NCBI RefSeq assembly: GCF_000159955.1
Contig: NZ_GG695977.1
Location: forward strand, 1 to 56,213
From: Paenibacillus sp. oral taxon 786 str. D14
GTDB lineage: Bacteria; Bacillota; Bacilli; Paenibacillales; Paenibacillaceae
Direction: 5' to 3'
Length of the DNA: 56,213 nucleotides
Below are positions 7,621-13,732 of this stretch, in pieces. The notes under the pieces are model-generated. The model saw nothing but the letters and a program-made list of their open reading frames with translations, was not told the DNA's origin and searched no databases. A program made the translations under genes and the position numbers. Position 1 is the stretch's first letter. Each line of letters opens with the position of its first letter.

Positions 7621-7780
7621 CTATAACATAGTATCTACGCTGCGGGATACGCCCTTGGTTCGCAAGAAGAAATAGCAGAGAAGTTAAATCAGCTCACAAC
7701 CCTGCGAGACTAAGTCCGTGGGACCCAGTCGCTATCGCTCCTTTAAGCCTCTCGGGTTCGTAGATACAGTAACGTTAGCT
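7621..7780 (+). repeat. attC-like site 8
   Basis: The left box is CTATAAC (7621-7627), pairing with GTTATAG at the start of cassette 8. The right box is GTTAGCT (7774-7780), pairing with AGCTAAC at the end of cassette 9. The inner stem is GTATCTACG/CGTAGATAC: two adjacent bases differ from the usual GTATTCACG and both are compensated on the other arm. This double covariation is the strongest support for selected base pairing. Confidence 0.85.
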
Positions 7781-7822
7781 GAAATTGCTGTAAAGAACGA
7801 AATTAAAAGGGAGGGAAACTCA

Positions 7823-8602
7823 TTGAATCCCGATGAGTGGTTCACAATTGAAGAAATCCACCCAATGACTTTTGCCATAAGTGAATATGGCCATTGGGAG
7901 AAGGTGCATTCATATTTAGTTATTGGTGATGAATACGCTGCGCTAATAGATTCAGGAATTGGAATAGGAAATATCAAAAGTGTTGTTGATCAATTAACTT
8001 CTTTGCCTATTAAAGTCTTAACAACACACGTTCATTGGGATCATATTGGGGGTCATGGGCAGTTTAATGAAATATACGTACATGAGTTAGAGAATGATTG
8101 GTTAGAGAATGGAATACCTGGACTTCCTATTGAGGTAATACGTCGTGATGTAGGTAGAGATATTACAAAACCGTTACCAGTTGATTTTAGAATAGAAGCT
8201 TATGAGCCATACAGGGGTAAGCCCACTGCCGTATTAAAGGATAATCAAACGATAAATTTAGGAAACAGAACATTAACTTTCTTACATACACCTGGGCATT
8301 CACCAGGGCATCTATGTATTTATGAAGAAGAGCGCGGCTATTTGTATACTGGAGACTTAATCTACAAGGGAACTTTGTTTGCATTTTATCCAACGACAGA
8401 TCCATTGTTGTTTATCAAATCTGTAGAGAAGATAAGTCGAATCGATCATATAACAAGAATACTGCCGGGACATAATGAATTAGACTTGAGCAAGGATTTT
8501 ATAATTGAGTTGAATAAAGCCTGCCAGGAGCTGTTTAATAAAGGATTAGCCAGGCATGGAACAGGGATACATGATTACAAAGATGTAAAGATCTATTTTT
8601 AG
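7823..8602 (+). CDS. MBL-fold metallo-hydrolase
   Basis: A 259-residue metallo-beta-lactamase-fold protein. THVHWDHIGGH (about residues 70-80) gives the HxHxDH zinc site, and HTPGHSPGHLC, YTGDLIYKGTL and LPGHNEL supply the remaining zinc ligands in the usual order. The substrate is unknown; glyoxalase-II-like, lactonase-like and thioesterase-like members share these motifs. The start is TTG 7823, supported by GGGAGGG five to eight bases upstream. The longer open frame back to 7718 would begin inside attC-like site 8 and is rejected. It is the only gene of cassette 9. Confidence 0.9.
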   Translation: MNPDEWFTIEEIHPMTFAISEYGHWEKVHSYLVIGDEYAALIDSGIGIGNIKSVVDQLTSLPIKVLTTHVHWDHIGGHGQFNEIYVHELENDWLENGIPGLPIEVIRRDVGRDITKPLPVDFRIEAYEPYRGKPTAVLKDNQTINLGNRTLTFLHTPGHSPGHLCIYEEERGYLYTGDLIYKGTLFAFYPTTDPLLFIKSVEKISRIDHITRILPGHNELDLSKDFIIELNKACQELFNKGLARHGTGIHDYKDVKIYF

Positions 8603-8626
8603 TAATTCGTAGAAGACAGCAAATTC

Positions 8627-8804
8627 AGCTAACACCATATTCGCGCATCGGGGGACGAGCCTCCTCGGTCCGGACCGGAGTCGGAAGTGGATTCGGGGAT
8701 GTCATTGGCAGAAGCAGGGAAGTGAATTCAGCCGGACACATCCTTCCCCCTAAGATAGGAGCTATCTAAGGGGGAAGGACGTCGTGAATACACGAACGTA
8801 ATCT
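8627..8804 (+). repeat. attC-like site 9, right box mutated
   Basis: The left box is AGCTAAC (8627-8633). The right box reads GTAATCT (8798-8804) where GTTATCT is expected from the end of cassette 10 (AGATAAC). The T-to-A change hits the GTT core at the presumed cut site. The inner hairpin TTCCCCCTAAGATAG / CTATCTAAGGGGGAA is a near-perfect palindrome, and the loop bases TAAGATARGAGCTATCTAA are shared with sites 3 and 7. Confidence 0.8.
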
Positions 8805-8841
8805 GTAATAATCGCAAAATTCATAAGAGCCAAGAGGAAAA

Positions 8842-9219
8842 ATGAAAAAGAAAAATAATACACCAAGACATAAAAGACTTAATCAAGAAGGCAGACTACA
8901 AGCTGCGAAGCATTGGTTAGTTAAGTACAATGGAAAGAATCTTGTTAGAGGATATAGCAATCATTTTGCTGTTGATCTATTGTGTGCAGTAAGAGAACTA
9001 GAAAAACTGGGAATCCAAATTGATAAAGAATATAAGAAGCAATTGGAAATAGATTTACAAAATAAAATTAGAAGGACAGATATGAAAAAGAAGAAGATAA
9101 TAGAAAACCAAGAGATTGAACGATTATTATTTTCTGAAATGGATGAGGATTATGAAATAGAAGAATATATAGAACTGCCGTTTGGAAGAGGGGACGAAGA
9201 TGGCGATTACTACAGATAA
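8842..9219 (+). CDS. Small conserved-looking protein, unknown function
   Basis: A 125-residue basic protein with acidic C-terminus. The first 75 residues (RHKRLNQEGRLQAAKHWL, then YNGKNLVRGYSNHFAVDLL and AVRELEKLGIQID) resemble an uncharacterised family I recall from diverse bacteria, possibly with integron cassettes among its carriers; I cannot verify this here. The start ATG 8842 follows AAGAGG. The TAA stop (9217-9219) lies in the left box of site 10 and the last residues GDYYR are encoded by the cassette-terminal repeat. It is the sole gene of cassette 10. Confidence 0.75.
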   Translation: MKKKNNTPRHKRLNQEGRLQAAKHWLVKYNGKNLVRGYSNHFAVDLLCAVRELEKLGIQIDKEYKKQLEIDLQNKIRRTDMKKKKIIENQEIERLLFSEMDEDYEIEEYIELPFGRGDEDGDYYR

Positions 9220-9321
9220 CACCATATTCACGCATCGGGCATTCGCCCTCGGTCCGGCACGAAGTTAGGAGTGGATTCGGAGAGCATTTCAGTAGCAAGG
9301 AAGCGGAAGCAGCCGGACACA
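9214..9321 (+). repeat. attC-like site 10, truncated
   Basis: The left box is AGATAAC (9214-9220), followed by the left stem ATATTCACGC and the long-subtype middle (TCGGTCCGG ... AGCCGGACACA). Similarity to sites 6 and 9 stops near 9321. No right stem CGTGAATAC and no GTTA box follow. The array's right border has been cut here. Confidence 0.8.
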
Positions 9322-9344
9322 AAACATTTTTTGGAAGAAGAGTA

Positions 9345-9470
9345 ATGGAAGAAAAAAACAAAATATTTCATTGGCTAATTGAAATAGCAATACTTTTAGG
9401 AGTATGGGGCTTTGAAAATCCATTTATTACCTATAATAACATATTGTTTCAATCGCTGCTAATAGTCTGA
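9345..9470 (+). CDS. Short hydrophobic ORF, possible cassette remnant
   Basis: A 41-residue frame (ATG 9345 to TGA 9468-9470) with one hydrophobic segment, HWLIEIAILLGVWGF. It follows the broken attC-like site and ends where the IS3 remnant begins, so it may be a small membrane protein or the surviving N-terminus of a cassette gene cut by the insertion. The ribosome site GGAAGAAGAG lies about ten bases upstream. I do not recognise a family. Confidence 0.4.
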   Translation: MEEKNKIFHWLIEIAILLGVWGFENPFITYNNILFQSLLIV

Positions 9471-9487
9471 GGATGCGTACTGGCTGC

Positions 9488-9800
9488 CGCGATCAGAATG
9501 ATGCAGCCACGTTCCCTTTGGGCTTCTGAAGGCGATACGCCTGATCCAGGGCCTTCAAACAAAGCTCCTTCGTCATTCGTTCGTCCATATGGAAGCCGAC
9601 AATTTTACGCGTGCAGGGGTCCTCCAGACCTGATTCGGCTTCTCCGCTACTCTTGAATTCGGCGATCCAGCGGTACAACGTACTCATGCAGCCCCATTTC
9701 TCGGGCTACCTGCGCCACCGTTTTCCCTTCTTCTTGGATGAGTCTTATGGTTTGAAGTTTGAATTCCTTGGTCGAAGAAGGCGAATCAATTATTGATTTG
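9488..9800 (-). pseudogene. IS3-family transposase remnant
   Basis: Minus-strand fragments of an IS3-family element. 9800-9690 encodes an OrfA-like helix-turn-helix start (KEFKLQTIRLIQEEGKTVAQ, then VAREMGLHE). After a frameshift, 9687-9493 continues with STLYRWIAEF and then jumps to OrfB-like IVGFHMDERMTKELCLKALD near the catalytic core, ending in QKPKGN. Most of orfB is missing. The remnant cannot transpose. It sits directly at the damaged end of the cassette array. Confidence 0.75.
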
Positions 9801-9951
9801 GGTCACTCTGCATTATTGTGGGATTGGTCTTTCTATTTCTAGATTTCAATACACAAAATCATCGACGTAATTTGTAGGTTCAATAAAGAATATTAGTTCA
9901 TGCATGCAAGAACAATAGATTCAATTACTGCAGAATGTATGGGAGATAAAT

Positions 9952-10419
9952 ATGGATGTGAAGATTAGATTACTTAAGGATCACGAAGATATTCCCCTTG
10001 ATCTATTACTCTTAGCTGATCCATCGCAAGAGATGATCGAGGAGTATTTGCAAAGAGGTCAGTGTTATGTTGGTTTGCATGATAGAGATAAAGTTATTGC
10101 TGTCATTGTATTACTACAAACACGACCAGGAACATTGGAGATTGTTAATATCGCGGTGCGTGAAGACTTTCAGGGAAGAGGAATCGGGAAGAAACTGATC
10201 CATTTTGCAATTGACAAAGCAAGAGAACAAAACGTCAAAACGATTGAAATAGGGACAGGAAACTCAAGCATAGGTCAGCTATTCCTTTATCAAAAATGTG
10301 GATTCCGAATTACTGGAATCGATCGGGATTTTTTTATAAGACATTATCCTGAAAAGATTTATGAGAACGGAATTCAGTGCAGGGATATGATCCGGTTAAG
10401 TCTTGATTTGATTGAATAA
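9952..10419 (+). CDS. GNAT family N-acetyltransferase
   Basis: A 155-residue GNAT protein. EIVNIAVREDFQGRGIGKKL (about residues 63-82) is motif A with the acetyl-CoA-binding Q/RxxGxG/A loop, and LFLYQKCGFRITGIDRDFF is the C-terminal motif B region. The substrate is unknown. The start ATG 9952 follows GGGAGAT. It lies outside the recognisable cassette array, between the IS3 remnant and core genes, and is still AT-rich. Confidence 0.9.
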   Translation: MDVKIRLLKDHEDIPLDLLLLADPSQEMIEEYLQRGQCYVGLHDRDKVIAVIVLLQTRPGTLEIVNIAVREDFQGRGIGKKLIHFAIDKAREQNVKTIEIGTGNSSIGQLFLYQKCGFRITGIDRDFFIRHYPEKIYENGIQCRDMIRLSLDLIE

Positions 10420-10469
10420 CTTGAAGACTCCGTAACATCCTTCAGGTTTCATCTTATGGAGGTGACCAA

Positions 10470-10943
10470 TTGAAGAAGAGAGTGATCATAACATTATGTT
10501 GTATATTCCTTATTGTAATTCTTTATCTCACTTATGACTTTCATCGTCCCCGTCATGTAGAAGTAAGTCTGAGAAGCACTATTTACTCGGTAGAAACGGA
10601 GTTCGAAAAGCAAACGCAAATATCAATCATCGGCGAGCACTATAAAGTGCTTTTTGGGAAAGATAGGTTCATCGGAAAAATGATTGTAGATAACGATTTG
10701 GTCTATGATATCAAGCTCAAGAGAGAAGGCAACAAATATTTTGAAACACTTACAAAGAATAATGAGTTTCATGTACTAAATTCAATCGGCTCCATAATGA
10801 CATCCGCTGATTTTAATAAGGTATGGTTACAATTGAATGATATAAATGAGAGATATCATCTTACTGAGGGATATGTATCAGGACCAGCGGGAAATAAAAA
10901 TGAAGCAAACCAGGTTGCTAGAAACATCCTTGAGGGAATGTAA
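10470..10943 (+). CDS. Membrane-anchored protein, unknown
   Basis: A 157-residue protein with one N-terminal hydrophobic segment (about residues 5-22, ITLCCIFLIVILYLTY) that may be a membrane anchor or signal peptide, followed by a soluble extracytoplasmic domain. It starts at TTG 10470, fixed by a strong GGAGGTGA seven bases upstream. I do not recognise the family. The next gene follows after 17 bases, so the two are probably co-transcribed. Confidence 0.75.
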   Translation: MKKRVIITLCCIFLIVILYLTYDFHRPRHVEVSLRSTIYSVETEFEKQTQISIIGEHYKVLFGKDRFIGKMIVDNDLVYDIKLKREGNKYFETLTKNNEFHVLNSIGSIMTSADFNKVWLQLNDINERYHLTEGYVSGPAGNKNEANQVARNILEGM

Positions 10944-10960
10944 TAAAAAGGAGCTTATCA

Positions 10961-11350
10961 ATGATCCATCATGTCGAAATCAATGTTTCCGACCTCCAAA
11001 CAAGTAGAGCGTTCTGGGATTGGATTTTTCAAGAGCTTGGATATTCGGTCTATCAAGAGTGGGACCAGGGAGTGAGTTGGATCAGCGGAACTACATATAT
11101 TGTCTTTGTACAAACAGGAGAAAAATACTTAGATATTCCCTATCACCGAAAAAGAGTGGGATTAAATCATCTTGCTTTCCAAGCTAATTCCAAGGAGCAG
11201 GTAAATAAGATTACGAATCAGCTTGAAGATCGTGGGGTTACTATTCTGTATAAAGATAGACATCCTTATGCAGGTGGACCGGATCATTATGCGGTATTTT
11301 TTGAGGATCCTGATCGAATGAAGGTAGAAATTGTTGCTCCTTTGCATTAG
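10961..11350 (+). CDS. VOC family protein (glyoxalase/bleomycin-resistance fold)
   Basis: A 129-residue VOC protein. MIHHVEINVSDLQTSRAFWD is the first beta-alpha unit with the metal-site His, and the second half has GLNHLAFQA and ends in FFEDPDRMKVEIVAP, where the Glu is a usual metal ligand. Such single-domain proteins dimerise and can be metal-dependent isomerases, dioxygenases or drug-binding proteins. Ribosome site AAAAGGAG is well placed. It is likely in one operon with the membrane-anchored protein upstream. Confidence 0.9.
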   Translation: MIHHVEINVSDLQTSRAFWDWIFQELGYSVYQEWDQGVSWISGTTYIVFVQTGEKYLDIPYHRKRVGLNHLAFQANSKEQVNKITNQLEDRGVTILYKDRHPYAGGPDHYAVFFEDPDRMKVEIVAPLH

Positions 11351-11690
11351 TAAGATTATTTTTATTTAATGAACACGGCTATTCAGGCAAGCAAGTGCAA
11401 GAGGCACATATGAAACTGGCGAAACACGGAATAAAATGGTCAAGTTTAGAACCCCCCAAACATTCAGGCGAGTTGAATGTATCCCTAATTCTGAATGCGG
11501 ATGAGGGCAATCCACGTGATGAAATGATCAAGAAATGGGATGCCAAACTCGACTTCTACCATTAAATCGGGTAAACTCACTCAGAAAAAATTAGTGTACG
11601 TCCGTGGGGATTACCAGCTTGAATTTATTTTTGATAGCAGTACGGACCTGAATCACATCCATTTAACTTACAAAGGTGCAAAGTAAAAAA
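11351..11690 (+). pseudogene. Decayed gene of unknown family
   Basis: Two plus-strand stretches in different frames appear to be one broken gene. The first, 11409-11564 with a few codons upstream, encodes KLAKHGIKWSSLEPPKHSGE, then LNVSLILNADEGNPRDEM and ends in KLDFYH. The second, about 11573-11686, includes KKLVYVRGDYQLEFIFDSST and ends HLTYKGAK. No intact start region is seen. The family is unknown to me. Confidence 0.45.
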
Positions 11691-11760
11691 GCAGCTTAAA
11701 CAACAAACGCCCCAGCCAAAGAGCGATCTAAGGCCGGGGCGTTTCGCTATATTCGTGCAT
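11691..11760 (+). repeat. Possible relic of an attC-like site (sites 3/7 subtype)
   Basis: The stretch GCAGCTTAAACAACAAACG, followed by CGCCCCAGCC ... GGCCGGGGCG and TTTCGCTATATTCGTG, matches the right half of sites 3 and 7 base by base with scattered changes, including compensatory ones in the hairpin (CCCAG/CTGGG to CCCAG/CCGGG). The outer boxes are gone. It may be a degenerate end of a formerly longer array, or a terminator of the same shape for the upstream genes. Confidence 0.45.
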
Positions 11761-11845
11761 TTAAGGAGGAAACCAATCCGGGTAAGAGGAACGCGGTGAA
11801 TTCTAGCTTCTTTAGATCTGCTTCCAACGATGAGCCTGTAATCAA

Positions 11846-12220
11846 TTATTGTCTAATAATAAGAATGTCTCTAGGTGGTCTTCCGGTGCGTTGGATTTCA
11901 GCGATCTCCGAGTTCGTCAGATTACGGCCAACTAAAATGAGCGAAGATGTCACGTTATTGAAGTTGAAATTGCCCAAGTTGGACACATTTTGACTGCCCC
12001 GGAATACCCGGAAGGAACCTTGAAAGTTCGTTCCCGAGAACAACACCAGGGTGACGCGAGAGCTTTGCACAATATTTCTGAGACGGAAGCTGGTAAGTGC
12101 ATTGTTGAATCTGAACGCTCCAAGATCGCGGACAGCGACCCCGCCGCGTCTGAAGAGAATCCGGCGGCCAGTAAAATTAGTACCTGACCATAATGCAAGA
12201 CGTACATCGCGGTTTGCCAA
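11846..12220 (-). CDS. Beta/gamma-crystallin-like protein
   Basis: A 124-residue protein of two tandem repeats. The first has LALWSGTNFTGRRILFRRG, then DLGAFRFNNALTSFRL. The second has LVLFSGTNFQGSFRVFRGS, then NLGNFNFNNVTSSLIL. The spacing of the aromatic-Gly corner and the N-N-x-x-S-S/F strand is that of Greek-key beta/gamma-crystallin domains, which in bacteria often bind calcium. No signal peptide is present, so it is probably cytosolic or spore-associated. The start is TTG 12220: AAAAGGAG is eight bases upstream, whereas GTG 12229 would overlap it. Confidence 0.75.
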   Translation of the reverse strand: MANRDVRLALWSGTNFTGRRILFRRGGVAVRDLGAFRFNNALTSFRLRNIVQSSRVTLVLFSGTNFQGSFRVFRGSQNVSNLGNFNFNNVTSSLILVGRNLTNSEIAEIQRTGRPPRDILIIRQ

Positions 12221-12449
12221 ATCTATCACTCCTTTTCATAGGGGTGATATAATATATTTCCGTTTCTATGAATCGGTGTGGACAAGAGAGTAGGGCACTT
12301 GTTTGATTTTAAGAGGAATCGAATTGCGGCTTTCCGAACTTGCTGATATACTTTTTCCTATTCGATCGCCCAAAATTCATTTTATCGTTTCTAATAACAG
12401 GCTTTGCACCTTATTGAATTGATTCATTACAAATAAGGGGCTGAAAGCT

Positions 12450-13097
12450 ATGTGTACACCATTTATTAGAAACCACCAGTATAACGTGATCAAGAAACAA
12501 GCGGAATTTCTTCAGAAAACCCTGCGAACCGTCGCGGATCGAAGCGTTCTGGAGACAGTAAGGTTTAGTGCCGTTACGAATATCGTTGAGGCCTTTCTGA
12601 CGCTGACGGAGGAGCAGAAGCAGATGCTCGGTCAAATCGCGACCTTCGAGACAGCTTATGAGTTCCAAAGATATCTTGGCGCGTTGGAACAATATCTGGA
12701 GCCTTTTCCGCCGATTACGGTGAAGCAGATTGAGAAGCTATTCCCTAAAAATAAAAAGCTGAAAGTACCGGATCTCGCCGCCATCGACTTTCGTTACGTG
12801 ACGTACTTAAGTTGGGTGGACATCGCGACGAACAAGCTATACATCGTCTACCCGTACGAAGGCCGGTTCATCGGCATCGAGGGCCGCATCACGCCGACCA
12901 ATAAGAAAGGGTATTGCTTGTTCTGCAATCGGCATCAGGAGCTTGCCTTTTTCTCGGTGAAAACCAAGTCCGCCCATGCTTCGCCGGACAACTTCTCCAT
13001 GTACGGGAATTATGTCTGCCTGGAGAACCGGGATTGCAACCATAGCATTACGGATACGGGGGCTTTGGAGCGGTTCTTGCTGTCGGTTGGAAAATAA
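12450..13097 (+). CDS. FusB-like elongation factor G-binding protein
   Basis: A 215-residue two-domain protein. The N-terminal helical half (to about residue 105) and the C-terminal zinc-binding half (CLFCN near residue 152, then CLENRDCNHS near 190) match the FusB/Fbp family. These proteins bind EF-G on the ribosome and, in staphylococci, rescue it from fusidic acid. Chromosomal homologues in Bacillales have the same architecture without proven resistance. The start ATG 12450 follows AAGGGG. A short hairpin with TCTTCTTTT follows the gene. Confidence 0.85.
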   Translation: MCTPFIRNHQYNVIKKQAEFLQKTLRTVADRSVLETVRFSAVTNIVEAFLTLTEEQKQMLGQIATFETAYEFQRYLGALEQYLEPFPPITVKQIEKLFPKNKKLKVPDLAAIDFRYVTYLSWVDIATNKLYIVYPYEGRFIGIEGRITPTNKKGYCLFCNRHQELAFFSVKTKSAHASPDNFSMYGNYVCLENRDCNHSITDTGALERFLLSVGK

Positions 13098-13107
13098 GTG
13101 AATAAGC

Positions 13108-13141
13108 GAAGAAGATCGTCGTTGATCGGCGGTCTTCTTTT
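13108..13141 (+). terminator. Intrinsic terminator after the EF-G-binding protein gene
   Basis: GAAGATCGTCG faces CGGCGGTCTTC across a short loop and is followed by TTTT. The stem is imperfect. Confidence 0.55.
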
Positions 13142-13246
13142 GCATTTGCATAGGATTGTGGGTGTCAAAGGATTGGAGTAAAATGGAAGCGGAACCCAGG
13201 CCGTGCGGAGCACTGCTGGAAATATGATTTGAGGGAGGCACTCTCA

Positions 13247-13672
13247 ATGAAAAAAGCACTGAAAATTATGCTGATGCTGTCCTTGATTTGGGTTTGCTTG
13301 GTTCAGCCTGTGTCGGCGGCTACAACAAAGACGATCAAACTCAAGGTGACCCTCGTTAGCGTTGAGTTGGTGGAGAACAATCATGTTGGCAATGAGTGGT
13401 ATACCAAGGCATCGGTGAATGGCAAAGAAATCGAGGAAGGCTCAACCGTCACTCTGAAGCTAAAATCATCGGAGAGTCTGAAGTTAAAAGCGTATGCGGA
13501 AGAGCAGGACAAAATTCCGGAGAGCGGCTCAGCTAACGCAACGGTGAAAGGGTCCTCCGTGACCAAGGACATTACCAAGTCACTTAAAGTAAAGGTTACC
13601 GAAAATCGAGGCCGGTATTCCGGGAATACGGCGGAATGGAAATTTACGTTTAAGGTGCAAAAATCGAAATAG
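13247..13672 (+). CDS. Small secreted beta-rich protein, unknown
   Basis: A 141-residue protein with a clear signal peptide (MKKALKIMLMLSLIWVCLVQ, then PVSAA as cleavage site). The mature part is rich in Lys, Ser, Thr and Val, alternates as beta strands, and ends in WKFTFKVQKSK. It may be a wall-associated domain; I do not recognise it. The start is ATG 13247 with GGGAGG upstream; an open frame back to 13229 has no better start. Confidence 0.75.
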   Translation: MKKALKIMLMLSLIWVCLVQPVSAATTKTIKLKVTLVSVELVENNHVGNEWYTKASVNGKEIEEGSTVTLKLKSSESLKLKAYAEEQDKIPESGSANATVKGSSVTKDITKSLKVKVTENRGRYSGNTAEWKFTFKVQKSK

Positions 13673-13680
13673 ACAAGGGA

Positions 13681-13714
13681 AAAGGGCCTTCCGATCGTCG
13701 GAAAGGCCCTTCTT
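13681..13714. terminator. Bidirectional intrinsic terminator
   Basis: AAGGGCCTTCC pairs with GGAAAGGCCCTT, with a T-rich tail on the plus strand and an A-rich flank (GGGAAAA) serving the minus strand. It lies between the convergent secreted-protein gene and the response-regulator gene. Confidence 0.8.
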
Positions 13715-13732
13715 CATGCGCTTGGGGAGCGT

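Larger units (their letters stand above)
1..9321 (+). mobile_element. Integron-like gene-cassette array (no integrase in view)
   Basis: Ten attC-like repeats separate one- or two-gene units. Taking the cut as G|TT in the right-hand GTTA box, cassettes are: 1 (<1-513), 2 (514-1676), 3 (1677-2536), 4 (2537-3305), 5 (3306-4425), 6 (4426-5032), 7 (5033-6070), 8 (6071-7774), 9 (7775-8798), 10 (8799 to the break near 9321). In cassettes 2-10 the first 18 bases and the last 18 bases are reverse complements with 1-3 mismatches, and this sequence differs between cassettes. That is the pattern expected if each unit was once a circle carrying its own recombination site, as in integrons. The cargo is AT-rich, mostly one gene per unit, mostly on the plus strand, and varied in function. 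An integrase and attI are expected to the left and are not seen, so this could be an array distal to its integrase or an orphan (CALIN-type) array. Confidence 0.85.

Noticed and set aside
7718..7822. Upstream extension of the MBL-fold protein
   Set aside because: It would start inside attC-like site 8; TTG 7823 has a strong ribosome site.
356..9321. CRISPR array
   Set aside because: Repeats are 148-191 bp, internally variable, palindromic, and the spacers between are whole genes.
356..9321. Dispersed MITEs or IS ends instead of recombination sites
   Set aside because: MITEs would be flanked by direct target duplications. Here the matching sequences are inverted, unique per gene unit, and shared between neighbouring repeats.
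356..9321. Group II introns or large structured regulatory RNAs
   Set aside because: No domain V-like hairpin, no reverse transcriptase, and lengths under 200 bp. The reciprocal box pairing across genes is not explained by an RNA element.
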